Positions 1 to 12,149 of a stretch of DNA of 64,000 bases are shown one piece after another; position 1 is the first letter of the stretch; every line of letters starts with the position of its first letter. This DNA is from Rosellinia necatrix (taxonomy: Eukaryota > Ascomycota > Sordariomycetes > Xylariales > Xylariaceae). The position numbers and the translations under genes are program-made. Location of the stretch: positions 186,001-250,000 of the forward strand of contig JAGYVD010000003.1 in the NCBI GenBank assembly GCA_021209875.1. The letters run 5' to 3'. Below the pieces are notes generated by a model. The model did no database searches and had not been told where the DNA came from. It saw only the letters and a list, made by a program, of their open reading frames with translations.

Positions 1-1415
1 ATATCTTGCCCGCCTCCAGACAGTTGCATAGAACGGATAGGGCCAGATAGGGCCAGATACACAAAGACCTAGCTAGAACTAGAACGCGATTCTAGGAGAC
101 CAAGCAGGTGGCCGAGTTGAAAGCCATGCAATGCAATGCCGCACTGTCTCATGGCGCAGATAAGACGATCGACTTGTCCCCCCACGCGCCCACGACCAGG
201 CTATATCGCCCTCTGTTGGCGTAATGGTCCCTCTGTGTCTGTTTAGGTTGGTCGTTCGTTATACCAAGCCCTTTTTTTTTTTTTTTCCTTGCTGGGCTCG
301 ACGTTTTTTTTTTCACGCGCCGAGCTGACGAGCCAAGGAGGAAGGAATACCACGGCCAATCCGCGGAGGGCAGAGAGCACCGTGCCAAGAGGAGAAGGCT
401 GCGGATGCAATCTTTGACCCACGACCCACGACCCCCCGACCCCCGACCCCGGCTCCTCTTATCTCGGAATTGGAGGGAGAGGAGGTGGGGAGGGGAGGGA
501 GGAAGCGTGGGTTGCGCGCCCCGTCAGTCAGGAACTCGACGACGACCCACCAGGGCCAGAGATAAGAGCCACGGAAGCAGCCGGAGAGATGCCGTGCTGT
601 AGGTACTCAGAGGTAGTAGTGTAGGTTGAGATTTTGTGGGCTGAGGATTGATTGACAAGGTGCATCGGATGGTCCGTATGCAGCACGTCCTGTCCGATTG
701 CGTAGGCTCGCTCCTACCTATCTACTTGTACGGTCGATGGTGACGGGGAAGGCGCCCTGGTTTACTGTGCGCATAATACGAGGTACGGCAAGCCGTGATG
801 AATGATATATGGAGACGGTAGTTAGTAGGTACTGTAAGCAAGACTATAGCCAGGCCTGTGCATCGCCTGAAAAGGCGGGGCAAAGAGAGGCCCGGAGTAG
901 GTAGGTATTTGCCCACCCACCAGAAAGAAACGAGGAAAGAAACGAAGATGCAGATAATAAAGAGCGTGTGAAGTTGTCTTGTGAAGTTGTCGTCCGAGTC
1001 TCGAATGGTGTCACCTTGTCGTTCCGGGGTAATATCTAGACTTCTTCTTATCTTGGCCTCCTTGGCTTCCTTCCTTGGCTTCCTTGGCCCACCACCCACG
1101 TCCCCGTCCCAGACAGTCGGGCTTCAGCTGTTTCTTGATAAGAGCCCTATCTATGTACATGCCGAAGGATCGCCAGAATCAGCGACGTGCTTATCTCACC
1201 GTCAATGAGATGTTTGTGATAGGTTGAAGAAGAGCGTAACTACCTACCTACCTACCTACCTACCTAGGTGCTTATCCAGGTAACCTGGGCAGGCATCTTT
1301 GGATGACAGCCAAACTTGAACAGAGAAGACTATCTAACTAAGTGGCATATGTGCATCTTACCAGCACCAGGTAAAATTGTCCTAGGTATAATTCAAATTA
1401 ACTCTCAGTTCTTTC
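1..1415. other. Gene-free stretch before the 5S rRNA gene
   Basis: No open frame here shows family resemblance, spliced structure or sustained coding character. It holds T-rich runs (around 274-287 and 305-313) and a perfect CCTA tetranucleotide tract at 1241-1268 ending in CCTAGG. I see nothing else that can be supported. Confidence 0.6.
1387..1391 (+). promoter_or_regulatory. TATA-like element 29 bp upstream of the 5S rRNA gene
   Basis: TATAA lies at -29 to -25 relative to the first base of the 5S gene. Neurospora and other filamentous ascomycete 5S genes need a TATA box at about this distance for RNA polymerase III, in addition to the internal control region. Function here is inferred from position and sequence. 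Confidence 0.55.
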
Positions 1416-1534
1416 ACATACGACCATAGCCTCCAGAGAACTCGGGATCCCGTCCGCTCTCCCATAGATAAGCTGGAGAGCGCCAGATTAGTAGTTGGGT
1501 CGGTGACGACCAGCGAATCCCTGGTGTTGTATGT
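1416..1534 (+). rRNA. rrn5: 5S ribosomal RNA (dispersed copy)
   Basis: The 119-nt segment starts ACATACGACCATAG and ends GGTGTTGTATGT, so the ends pair as helix I. The internal control region (TAGTAGTTGGGT, then CAGCGAATCC) matches the fungal 5S A and C boxes. In helix V the usual GTG/CAC pair reads GTC/GAC, a compensatory change that keeps pairing. A TATA element sits 29 bp upstream and a T5 run follows at once, with a T17 run at 1547-1563, as expected for Pol III. It stands alone, as 5S genes do in Neurospora-type genomes. The kept pairing argues for a working copy rather than a relic, but that is inference. Confidence 0.9.
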
Positions 1535-1563
1535 TTTTGTCTATCCTTTTTTTTTTTTTTTTT
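1534..1563 (+). terminator. Pol III terminator T-runs after 5S
   Basis: T5 at the 3' end of the 5S gene (1534-1538), followed by a back-up T17 run (1547-1563). Runs of four or more T on the non-template strand are the standard Pol III stop. Confidence 0.7.
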
Positions 1564-4549
1564 GTTCTTCTTCACCAGCTTTATTCTATTTCAAGTTGGG
1601 CCGTTGTGATAAAGCATAGTCAGGTGAAGGCGGCAAGAGCGTGGCTTTTCCGCGGTGCAATATCCCTTCCCCCTTTAATTAATGAAGACAATAGTACCGA
1701 ACTGTGCCTCTGAGGAATCGCGCACCACATCTCGCCTAGCTAGAGCGTTCTTCCTGCCTTCTTAAGTAATCTTTTAGAATGGCTCCTGCCATCTTGTTCC
1801 CTTTTGCTGTCTGCTCTAGACCTTAAAATGCTGCTGATGATCTCATTCGCGCGTGCCTTCCCATACTATTCGCTCCTCCTTTCCTCTTTTTTTTTTTTCT
1901 CGCCTTTCATATATCTAGCTTTCCCACGGGTTCCACTAACATGTTACTTCATAATCCCTCCACAGAAGGGACGCCCACAGAACCAAATATGAAAGAAGGA
2001 CAGGCATGGCCATTCTGTCCACCGCGTCTCGATCCTCCTTTCTTGACCCGCAGGGCTCTGGGCTGACTTGACCCTTCTCATTTTTAACCACCGTGTAGAT
2101 GACCAGCCTTTGGGCGAGAACAAGAACGATAGCAGCAACAGCAACACCCGGAACGATAACCATGGACCAACGAGCGGTTAGTATTCTTGAAGAGATGGCT
2201 ACAGACCATCGCGAGCAGGTTATCGTCGCCGTGTTCCTTAAAGACAGGCTCAACGGGTCACTGATTTCTATTTGCTGTACCCACGTAGGAACAGTGTTTG
2301 GTCTACCTACATATCCAAGTAGCAACTGGAAACAACATTTGGCCCAGCCGGAAACAGTATTGCTCAAACGACATCTCGGCTTCCCTCACTACACAGGGTG
2401 TCACGGAACCAAGCCCGGCCTCCGGGCCTCTGCCGGACACAGATCCATCGTCGTTGCTTGACTTACAATATCCTTTATTCAGTCAATTATCCGTAGATTA
2501 GTACGCCCAGCGATGACACCAAATCGGCCTAGGCCGTACAACTATCGGCATGGGAGCTGGCCCATGCAAATGCTCTCAAGTTCACGCCTTACTAAGTACT
2601 TAGTGTAGCGTCTAGATTTTCTTCGGCTTTCCATCTCGATTGATCTAGCACAGCCATGAGAGAGTACGATCCCGTCGACGTTCCATCAGGAACTCCACCA
2701 GAGAAGAATGAGAGGATTGCTCTCCCTATCCATCGATCGGACGAGCGTCAGCACTATTGCGTCCCAGATAACATCAACAACACAGCGCCGTCACAATCTA
2801 CCTTATTGCACTACAAGCGGCGTATTACTCTAGCCGCCGGTAGCTGAGCCTGACACGATCGCGGTAGTCACTTCTCTTGAGCAAGGGCCTAGGCAATGGG
2901 AGGAGAGAACGACAACGGCTACCTTTGAGGATGAGGGATTGGGAGCCCACACGGGCTTTACCGCCACCATTGGCCCGAGACTGGACGACGGGGACATCGC
3001 CGGCAGTGCGAGCAACACTTACAATACCTCTTTCGCCTGTTTTGCCCAGGTGTCAAGGTTTTTGTACGCGCGATCAAAGGGGCTGTTCCAGTTTGTACGA
3101 GAAGTAAACATGACATTGTGATACGGATTGAACCTGGACCCTACATACCAGAAGCCCTTCCCGTCCGAGCCTCTGACAGTGGCAGCTCGCTCCAAAAATC
3201 TCCGGATCATCTATTGTCAGCTTATTGAGGCTAACTCGAGACAAGTGCGAACCACATTTCCTGCACATGTCTCGGCGGACGCGGTATCGACGCGCCCCTT
3301 GTACCATCTGTCCCAGAACATGTCACAGTTTGTACCAAGTCATGATAGACGATAGTAGATACTATAGTAAGGAAGCTTCCTTAAGCGAAAAAGGATATGT
3401 CCTCGATAATGTCTTTGTGAAGAAGGACATCCTCGCTAAGCTTTCTCCGCCCGGCTACGCTGAAGTGGCTTGTATGTTGCTAAGGAAATAGCTTTTAGGA
3501 GAAATGAAGAATTCACCATCAGTTCAGCACTCGAGCTATTTATTCGGGTGATTGCGTAGGTATCCCAATGTCACTCCGAAGGTACACGAGTGTCAGTTGC
3601 TAGGTAGAAGACAAGACAACGATTGGTAGTAGCCCGTCAAGGGTGGTAATTCATATCACCCCCGTGGTTTAACGGGGATGGATAGACGGACCACTGGTCC
3701 GTAAGGCTGAATACCCGCTACTCCTGGTGGCATACATTATGATATAGAGGCCGATAGCCGTAGCCACCCTCGCCCAATAGTTGTCATCTCCGGTTCACTG
3801 AGCCCTATTAGATCTCCGTCATACCCTGCTAGTATAAGACGTATACCCACAGTACGTACGGATCAATTCAAAACTAGCTTATCGTGACGCAGGCTGTGCT
3901 GACGGTAATAATGCAGTGAAGGTCCTGTGGTGGGGAGCGGTGTCGCTATATATAGTAAATCTATGTCTCTCTTCTCTCATTAGAAAGTGTTTTGGAGGTA
4001 GTACAATGATGATCTGCCCGAAAATGTGCTAGTAAATGGACGCCAATGATGACGCGCAGATCAACTCCAACTCACAGCAAAATTAGCTAGTCCGCCCAGA
4101 CGTGCTCATTGGTATGGAGACGTAGAGGCCGACATGGGGGCCAATGGTATTACACCAATCAATCCGAGTCTATCGGCTGTGCCACAAGCCATCGAGCAGA
4201 GTTGTTCATTAGCCTATAAGAAGGTTACCTCTATAGGTAGCGGCTAAGAATAAAATATCTTGGACATATGAATAGTATTGATGATTGGATAGGGGTAGTT
4301 AATGGAATGCAGGATATAGGGATATCCGCCGATTGTTTCCCCTCGTGCCCTAGGAGACTTCATAGATTTCATCAGAATTGAAACACAAATAGCACAAACC
4401 TGCCTCTTGAATGTGATTGTTACAGTTTCTTTTATTGTCCGAATGAGTCGATCGTTCGAATATCTTATTTTCACCGCTCCTCTCTCAAAAATTGACATAG
4501 AGAAAAGATTCCCAATCCGATCTCTATCAGTCACGTTTATTGTTTCAAA
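1564..4549. other. Gene-free stretch, possible relic ORFs
   Basis: About 3 kb without a gene I can support. The longest frames are 2099-2461 (+) and 1936-2367 (-). The minus frame holds one hydrophobic stretch that could be a membrane span (VPGVAVAAIVLVLA). A stretch of short open frames between 2656 and 3491 (+) could be eroded coding DNA. None has a clear start, splice sites or a family I recognise. Confidence 0.4.
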
Positions 4550-6962
4550 ATGAGTTCCATAGACCTTGAGTCGCGTGTGTATACAGGCTTATGGAGAGAT
4601 TGGTCTCGTGGATCTGTTCTTGGTCATATACTCACGCTATCACGCTCGGATGGAAACCTCGTCATTGCTCTCACTGCATTCTTCGTCGCATTCGTCGCCA
4701 CCCGTTTCTGGATGATCCTTTCTCTTATATCTCATACCCGTCACTCTACAGCTGTGAGGCGACACACCCTATATCACCAGCAACAGGTCATATTGCGTAA
4801 CTCTGTCACGCCCGAGGCGGCATTCTTATCGCTTTTCCGACTCTGGTGGGCGTGGCGAAGCCTCAGCTTTCGGCAACGTATCAGAGTGCTTTTGCTCTGT
4901 GGTCTTGCAGGCTTGACCGTGGTTAGCTTCACCGTGGCTGGTGCCTTTTCATCGAGTATCTCGTCATCTGTTGGGGACAAGTTGCTCATCAAGAGTAGCA
5001 ACTGCGGGACTATCGTCTATTTAACTAACGATACAAGCGTTAATAATCTTCACGACAAAATACTGTCCGAGTTCGTATCAAATGCCGCTAATTATGCTCA
5101 ACAATGCTACTCGGCAGACCGGTCTGGGTTGCTTAATTGCAATCGCTTCGTCAAGGATCACCTCCGCTCGACGGTTGATTACAATGCCTCATGCCCGTTC
5201 TCGAGCGGTATATGCCGGTCAAATACATCCAACGTACAGTTGGATTCGGGCCCCATCAACATCAATAACGATCTAGGTCTCAATGCAGATGAAATGAGGA
5301 CAACCTCGTTTCGATATCGCCTAACCTGTGCACCACTAGTGACCGACGGCTATACAAGCGTGAAAAACACGTCTCACGGCAATCTTATTCGATATCACTA
5401 CGGCCAGAGGCAAGCTACTGATCATAGAAGCGATCCATGGCAGGATTTCATCTACCAAGCTAGCAGCGTTGCATCTCAGTACCCTCATGATCCCGAAAGA
5501 AACGGGGATCGAACCAATGCTAGGTTCCAGATGGGGTGAGTTGGATTGATCATCTCCATCAAATTACACTACTCACATTGTCACTGCAGCATAGCAACCC
5601 AAATGATTTACAACAGACAACCCAAGCCGTCCCAAGAGGCGTCTATATTGATACCCGATCTGTTTAGGCCAGATGGTGACGCGAGCATTATTTTTCTTGA
5701 AGGCAACGGCGTCGCCTTTGATCGGCGTATGGATGACGACTGGTATCGGGCGACAGTCCCGGGATCGAACATATCTAGTCCTATCAGAGAGGGAATTACC
5801 GTGTATTACACTCCAGAAGAGGCGGCATCTCCACTCGGTTGCTTTGAGCAGTACCAGTTTTGCTTTGCCGACCAGTGTGGACCACTGGCCAGCTTCAATG
5901 ATGCCATCGTTGAATCGGCCCCCATTGTTCATTCGACACCAGATATGATACAGCCAGGCAGTCGAATTACTGGGAACCGTGCCGCTATGAGTCTAATCTG
6001 GCTTGCTACCGTGCTCGGTACTAGTTTCCGAAACGGAGCATCAGTTGTCGGAAAGCTTGGGCCGTCCAGCCTCGCATCCCAGTCATCGTTGTCACGGGGT
6101 ATTCAGTTCGTTACGTCTCCACAAGAGCAATGGAAGAAAGACGTAGAGAACTGGTTTAACATTAGCCTCGCTACGTTGCAATCTGGTTTCATAAGCACTG
6201 TGATTCGTCCCTCTGACGCGAATTTGGAAAAGGCTATTCTCCCTCCCACAGACGACTTCCAAAAAGGACTGTGCGATAGTCAGGTATGCACTCCCGTCAA
6301 TGCGATCTATATTGCTCTTCCCTAACACCTACTAGAAGATTAGAAGCACTAGCTATACATCTTTCAGCCTTTTCGGGCTCTTGTTTACCTATATAGTCGG
6401 TGGATTGATCATTATCGCATCGCTGGCGATAGAGCCTGTGCTTGGCTGCTTGCAACGCCGTTATAAGTACCAGACATATGAGCAGCTGGAATGGGGGACA
6501 AACCAGTACCTTCAACTCCATCGCCTTGCTCAGGAAGAGCTTGGATATGGCGAATGGGCCAATTGTACCGAATTCGTTCCTGTCACCAAACGAGATCAGC
6601 TCTTGGGCAGTCTGGACATACGGAGCCTCGGCCATCCTATCATCACGAAGCACCCCATCGGGTCTAAGGAAAAGGAGCCCCCCGCGCCCATTGATTCGGA
6701 ATCCCGGGCCAGTACGATGGTACAGGAGAGCTTGTCGGCGGAACGCCTTTATGCGGAAACACAGTCTCTAGGGGATGATACTGTCTTGCAGGTGCAGCAT
6801 CGGCATGATGAGTACTACGCTATCTCCATCGACGAAGCTCGGCATATGCTGGGTAGCGATGCTGCACAGACACCGGCGTCAACCGTCTCACAAGGTAGAA
6901 ATTCGGGGTTGACGACAAACGAGGAGGTCGATGCCATTGCACCCGCAACTAAAACGAGGTGA
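4550..6962 (+). CDS. Fungal multi-pass membrane protein of unknown function
   Basis: Three exons, 4550-5535, 5590-6283 and 6336-6962, join in phase to a 768-residue protein. The introns are 54 and 52 nt with GT..AG ends (GTGAGT..GCAG and GTATGC..CTAG). Hydrophobic segments near residues 40-60 (FVAFVATRFWMILSLI) and 115-135, one mid-protein (AAMSLIWLATVLGTSF) and one after the second junction (LFTYIVGGLIIIASLAI) suggest four membrane spans. They surround a large, probably extracytoplasmic loop with many Cys and N-glycosylation-like sites. The tail is polar and probably cytoplasmic. The layout resembles a large ascomycete family of uncharacterised membrane proteins; I do not know its function. 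The C-terminus may extend: a donor-like GTGAGA overlaps the stop (see 6998-7347). Confidence 0.75.
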
Positions 6963-6997
6963 GATAACATTAGAATATTGCTCGCGGGCGGCGCAGC

Positions 6998-7347
6998 ATG
7001 ATGCGAGGCATTCTGAGGATTATTGTCGTAAGTATATATGACGTGCCACACAAGTCTATGCTTAGCACGGGTAAGTTAACGCTCAGGTCTTTGCGAAAGT
7101 CGAGATCGATGGCTTTCCCCGGACAGTGGCTGATATCGGTCAGCAGCTTGATGGAACAGCATTAAATCATCTTATCATCCAGCTGGGCCACACTCCCCTG
7201 AATGACGTACAGCATAAACGCCGAGATTGGAAGAAGATCGTAGGGCTAGTCGCCCAGAGCCTCTTGTGGAGAGAACATCGGGGTGGCGGGTACGAAGGTG
7301 TATTCGAGCGCAAGGAAGATGTAAGGAAAATGTGTATAGACACTTAG
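6998..7347 (+). CDS. Possible small spliced gene or C-terminal exons of the preceding gene
   Basis: Exons 6998-7027 and 7087-7347 are separated by a 59-nt intron with a perfect GTAAGT donor, a GTTAAC branch-like site and a CTCAG acceptor. They join in phase to a 96-residue protein beginning MMRGILRIIVVFAKVEIDG. No domain is recognised. It may instead be the end of the upstream membrane-protein gene. A GTGAGA donor at 6959 and an acceptor at 6996 would keep the frame open across a 38-nt intron, shorter than most fungal introns. I favour a spliced exon pair being real, but not either parent model. Confidence 0.3.
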
Positions 7348-8852
7348 TTACAACTTAGATAGACCATACCTACCACTAGCGGGTGTACCCCCCTGTAAAA
7401 GCGGCCTAGGTAGTTAAGTATATGCGCTAAGCAAGGTACCTAGGTGATCGCTGTACCGGGGGTTCGCAAGGGGTTGTTTGCTGTAAGTGCCCTACCTACC
7501 TACTTAAGGCACCACCCATACATAGCACTTATCTGGGATAATACCCAGATAAACCTTGACCTACACTACCTATTCAGACCGGCAAGGCCCGGCATTCCAT
7601 CATTAGGTAGAGAGGTAGAGAGGCTCTGAGAAACAAGCCCTATGATTGATTCTCTTCAAATCTCGGCGCTTATGCCCCATGTGATTCGGAGGAGTGTAGC
7701 CCAGCTAGGCAATAAGGCGGTTCAATATTGGGGCATCAAAGCTGATCGAGATTCGGGGTGTCATGGAGTGGTATGGGTTCATGATTAGGCCTGATAATGT
7801 GGGCATTCTTAAAGCGCGACGTGGTGTTATATTCGCTATTCTACCAGCTAGAACCAGCCTACTTAAATAAAAGACTAATCAGTACTTCGCTATAATGGAA
7901 TCGAGTATCGAAGCGAGCGTTAATGAGCCTGAGGTTTTTTTTTTTCTCTATTTTGGGGGTTGGCGATGTCTTGTTGGATAGTGTCGAGCTTGTTGAGCTT
8001 CTCTAGGATTAGTTAATTGTCGAGCGCGGGTATATTGGAAAACGGGCTGGACTGGCCTGCTGGAGACAATGGTCAATCTGATGAGCGTGTAGTTATTGTG
8101 GATGCAGGCAGGTCGTATTTTAGTTACCCTGGCATAAGTAGGTAGGTCCAGCTATGTGGGGCGCTGGTCGGCCACCACGTTGTTCTGTTTATTAAAATGA
8201 GACAGGTATTTACGAGTTACTGTGAGTAAATCAAAGGTTGTGAAACAATAATAATGAAGAGGGTTGCCATGGGTGATGACGTGTATCAAATAACTATTAA
8301 CTATGTACAGTACGAAGGTTCGCACAAAAATTACCCGCCATGCTTGGCAATATGCATTTTCACTAAGCGATAGCGCTGCTTTCTTAGTATTAGCAGAGGG
8401 CTCTGTAATGCTCACATGTTAATATAAACAACGTTTCATCGTGGCATCAGACCCATGGTCGACAGAATGTGGTTATTAGTTAAGTACCGAGATCCCACAG
8501 TGGCATTGTGCATGACATGCTAGTCAAACGCCTTTTTAATTATTTATGAATTTCCCTTTCCGTAGCCATGACAAGCGTAGAGGCCAACAGCGGTGCCACG
8601 GCCATGTCCGACAAGGCTTCGGTCTTGGAGGCGTTGTATCTTCTGATGCCGGCTGTCGGCTCGGAAGTCGGGTTGACCAACAGGATGAAAGACCAGACCG
8701 TTTTGTTAGCTAATGTTCGTCAAAGAGATTTGAGTCCGGCGAGCCACTTACGTAATTAGCGGCGCCTCGTGTCGTTTCTAGAGCTTCAGCTGGCTTAGTC
8801 TCGAAGGGAGCCGCATCGCCGTCGGTCGTCGCTCTCTTACTCTCTCTTTCTG

Positions 8853-8873
8853 TCTCTCTCTCTCTCTCTCTCT
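8853..8873. repeat. (CT)n microsatellite
   Basis: Uninterrupted TC dinucleotides inside a longer pyrimidine-rich stretch (8835-8878). Confidence 0.9.
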
Positions 8874-9146
8874 TTCACATTGTCTGGCCTTAAGAGTCCG
8901 AGCTGCCCTGTGCGCCGGCGCCGGCCGTGTCGGTCGGGGGCGGGACTCAGCTGACCTATATGGGTGGCGCCCGGTCGGCGGAAGACGGGTCGGCGATGAC
9001 TATGCGCTGGCCCTTTTTTTTTCTCTCTCCCTCGCTTTATCTAATTATCTGTTGGTGTCTTGGCTGGCTCATGCTACGCTACCCCATCGACCTTACGGAC
9101 CAGGATGGACCGCCGACAACGACACCCGCGATTCTTGTGTCAATTG

Positions 9147-9203
9147 AAAATAAAAAATAAAAAATAAAAAATAATAATAAAAAATAAAATAAAACGAAAA
9201 ATA
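9147..9203. repeat. A-rich (AAAATA)n repeat
   Basis: Repeating AAAATA/AATAA units, almost free of G and C, in otherwise mixed-composition intergenic DNA. Confidence 0.9.
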
Positions 9204-9691
9204 AGCGTGCCGTGCCGCTTTCCGAAGGGTCTGTGCCGCTAGGTAGAGCTCCATCCTTGCACATTTTGCTTGGGGGGTAGCACCGCGTAAGTCATAGGAC
9301 CTCAGCGTCGGCGTCTGATAAGGACATATTGGACTGACTAGCATAGCATAGTGTAGGCTCGAGATTGATCGTCCGCTCGGCTCTGCTGATTGGTGCTTTG
9401 GCCAACAAGCCCCGACCACTCGACTTCACGCCAAGTCGTGCATATTACCGGAAGACTACACGCTCTGCGGCCCAAGGCTGTGATAGCACACCGGGTTCTC
9501 CCGGGTTGATGCGGGTGCTCGACTGGGGATCCGTTCGCAGACAGAGCAAACCACCCTTGGGGGGTACCTGGCACGTTTTTTTCCATGGATGAATGCAACC
9601 TGCCTGCTGCCGATGCACGGCGACGCTTGATCTCCTACGGCCGCATCGATCGGCGGTAGGTTCGACGTCGAAAAGCCCATGTGCGCGCTCT

Positions 9692-9730
9692 CCATGCCAT
9701 GCCATGTTATGCCATGCTATGCCATGCATG
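9692..9730. repeat. Degenerate (CCATG)n pentanucleotide repeat
   Basis: About seven CCATG/CTATG units in tandem, running into a short TG tract. Confidence 0.85.
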
Positions 9731-11070
9731 TGTGTGTGGCTGGCCTATGGTTTTAGTCCTCTCACTACCCACCGGGCCGAACGACGCCATCGCGCTATCT
9801 GTCGTGGCGTCCTGATCGAGATATGGGTTGGGTCCAGCCGTCGGATGGCGTGAAGATCCCGCTTCATTAGTGACGGACGCTGTAAATCAACCGGAGTCCA
9901 GTCCAGAGCGGTCAATACATAGTGTAGCCGTCGTTTGTTCGTTTTCTGGCATGGCCTACTGCGATCATTCCCGTCAATGGAATCGCGATTGATCTGTTAG
10001 CGCCTATCTAAAATAGTCTGAACCATGGTAAGACTCATCATCTTGTCGGATGAGCTCTAGCCCTAGTCGTGCTAATTAACCACTCATGTCCGGTTATTAC
10101 GGCCTTGTCGTTTTTCACTTATCTAGTACACGTAACCCCTCCTTTCTTTTCCCTTTTAGTGCCTCTGTTGGGCAGAATTTTGCGTTGCGGATCGCGGCTC
10201 TCGGGATACGCTCCACCTAGTCGTTGGCCTCGAGTCCGCAGCGGCGCTGACAGCCAAGCGAGCTCTTCAGAAATGGAATGGTAATCTATGAGGTGTTGCT
10301 CCGACTTCTGACTTTTGTCACATTATCCCCGCGATATATCACTCTGTGGCTGCGTGGGCGTTCCGTAGACGGAACACTGAGGAAGGTAGTTGGTTCATGT
10401 AAGTCGTTTTAAACTAGAGACGTGTTGTGCAATTGCACCGGTCTAGGCACTATCAATACCGCCTCTGCTTTTGCCCAATGGGCGAGAACCAAGAGCGCCA
10501 TAGCTGGAATCCAGTGGTCTTGTAGGTGTGTTGTTCGTCCGCCCCAGATATAGTTCCGGTCTGTACACAAATAGAGGCGGCATAGGCTATCGGACCGGGT
10601 TCCACGGCACCGGCAGGGTGGATAGCCTAAGCTCCGGTTTCCTACCTGATTTGCCCCTAGTACTCGACCCCTGGTACTTACACTACTTTGCCCCTAGTTG
10701 GTGGAGCCTCATTGTGGTACAATGAATGAAAGGTCAAAGGTCTGTGTTGAATGCTTGGGCTTCAAGAAAAAAAAACTTCTTTTTACCCTATCGTACTGCC
10801 GCTATGGGAAACGGTTCTCGGTCCTTGATCGGGGATGACAGTACACTAGACAGTATACTATTTCTGATACCGTGCCGATATGACGGGGATAGACTATTGT
10901 TCGAAATTCGTAGATAAATAGAGTTTCTCTCTTACTCACGGGTGTTCGAGCATTACTACGTGATACCGATATCATCTTTTTAACCTTTCTACTGCACAAC
11001 GTTTCTTGTTCATAATCCAGTGATTAGCTAGCAAAGCTAACCATACCGGATTACCAAACGCTCAATTCCA

Positions 11071-12149
11071 ATGTCGGACTATCCATCTATCCTAACGGAA
11101 CCCCCGACACGGGCTGTCCCAGAGAAATCAGAACCGGAAAGCCCATTACCGGACCATAATTTACTGGACGACCAGTCCATTGCTGCGCGGGTACGACGGC
11201 ATATGCTAGAGGATATTCGCCCTTCCGGCTTTGTGGAGTTCCAGCTGGCTTTTCTAACCTTGTAAGTGGACTCCTCCCATAGGAGCACGTTGGCACGAAC
11301 GGATCAATGGGTCAATCGATCAATCGGTCAATTGTGGCCGGACCATGCTTCCCATACCCTCGACTTGCATTGTGAAAACGTCCATCGATGACGATATGCT
11401 AACGATGCGACGTTCCGTAGCCTCACCGGCATCCAAGACGCCATTTCGTTCCCCGACTACCACTGTTTCGCTTCCAACCAGACCGGCAACACCGTCTTCC
11501 TCTTCGTCGTCCTCATCTTACCCTGGCTCGATGGTGCGAGTTTCTACCTACCGAATATCGGGGCGGCGCTTGGATTCGTAAGTGAATAGCAGAACGCATT
11601 TCTTTTCATGCCTTGGTGCATTCCGTGGCTGACTGGGGGCGCCAACAGTTTCTTCTCGGCTGCTGGGCCACTGGGCAGACCAGCCACCTCGTGGGACCCC
11701 GCATGAGGCTATGGCTCGTCGCCTGTAACCTGATCCAGTCGGCGCTGGTCTTCGTGGCGGCGGGGCTGCAGTTCAAATACGGCGTGGTGCCGCAAGGGCC
11801 GCTGGCGGTGATGGTGGTCGGGCTGCTCGCCTTCGCCTCGGGGAGCCAGGTGGTCCAATCCCGGTCGATGAAGATGACGGAGATCAGCACGGCCATGGCC
11901 ACGGCGGCCTGGGTCGACCTGGTCATCGACCCGAAGCTCTTCTGCACCTCGAACCGGCCCCGGACGAGGCGCATCTTGTTCCTGCTCGCGCTGGGCAGCG
12001 GCTCTCTCCTCGGCGCCGGGATCTATCGCACGGTCGGATCCGCCGTGGCCGTCTTGGTATCGGCAGTCGGCAAGCTGCTTGTTGCCGTCTTATACCTATT
12101 TAACAGTGCAGAGAAGCCGAGGAAGGCGGACGTCGAGGCCAATTGCTGA
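11071..12149 (+). CDS. DUF1275 (YoaK-like) membrane protein
   Basis: Exons 11071-11261, 11421-11577 and 11649-12149 join in phase to 282 residues; introns are 159 and 71 nt with GTAAGT donors and TAG/CAG acceptors. The N-terminal 50 residues are polar. The rest is a multi-span membrane protein with the DUF1275 signature: FVEFQLAFLTFLTGIQD, then SFPDYHCFASNQTGNTVFL at the first span, GCWATGQTSHLVGPR near the middle and EISTAMATAAWVDLVIDP near residue 210. The family occurs in bacteria and ascomycetes as a small integral membrane protein whose substrate is unknown. The splice model is well supported because the family motif is rebuilt exactly across the first junction. The ATG at 11071 is the only one that fits. 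Confidence 0.88.

Larger units (their letters stand above)
7348..11070. other. Gene-free intergenic stretch with simple repeats
   Basis: About 3.7 kb with no supported gene. It contains TAGG/CCTA tracts (7419-7445, 7490-7506), a CT tract, an A-rich (AAAATA)n block and a CCATG repeat, listed separately. A short plus-strand frame at 8568-8759 has an ATG but no recognisable homology. Confidence 0.5.

Noticed and set aside
1241..1268. Telomere-like repeat
   Set aside because: The unit is CCTA/TAGG, not the fungal TTAGGG, and similar tracts are scattered inside the scaffold.
1936..2367. Minus-strand frame with one hydrophobic segment, possible membrane protein
   Set aside because: No convincing start or partner exon. 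The hydrophobic run alone is weak evidence, so it is only noted under the intergenic stretch.
2656..3491. Run of short plus-strand frames, including a segment reading IRIEPGPYI like a glycoside hydrolase motif
   Set aside because: The resemblance is limited to a few residues, frames change repeatedly and no other hydrolase motif is present.
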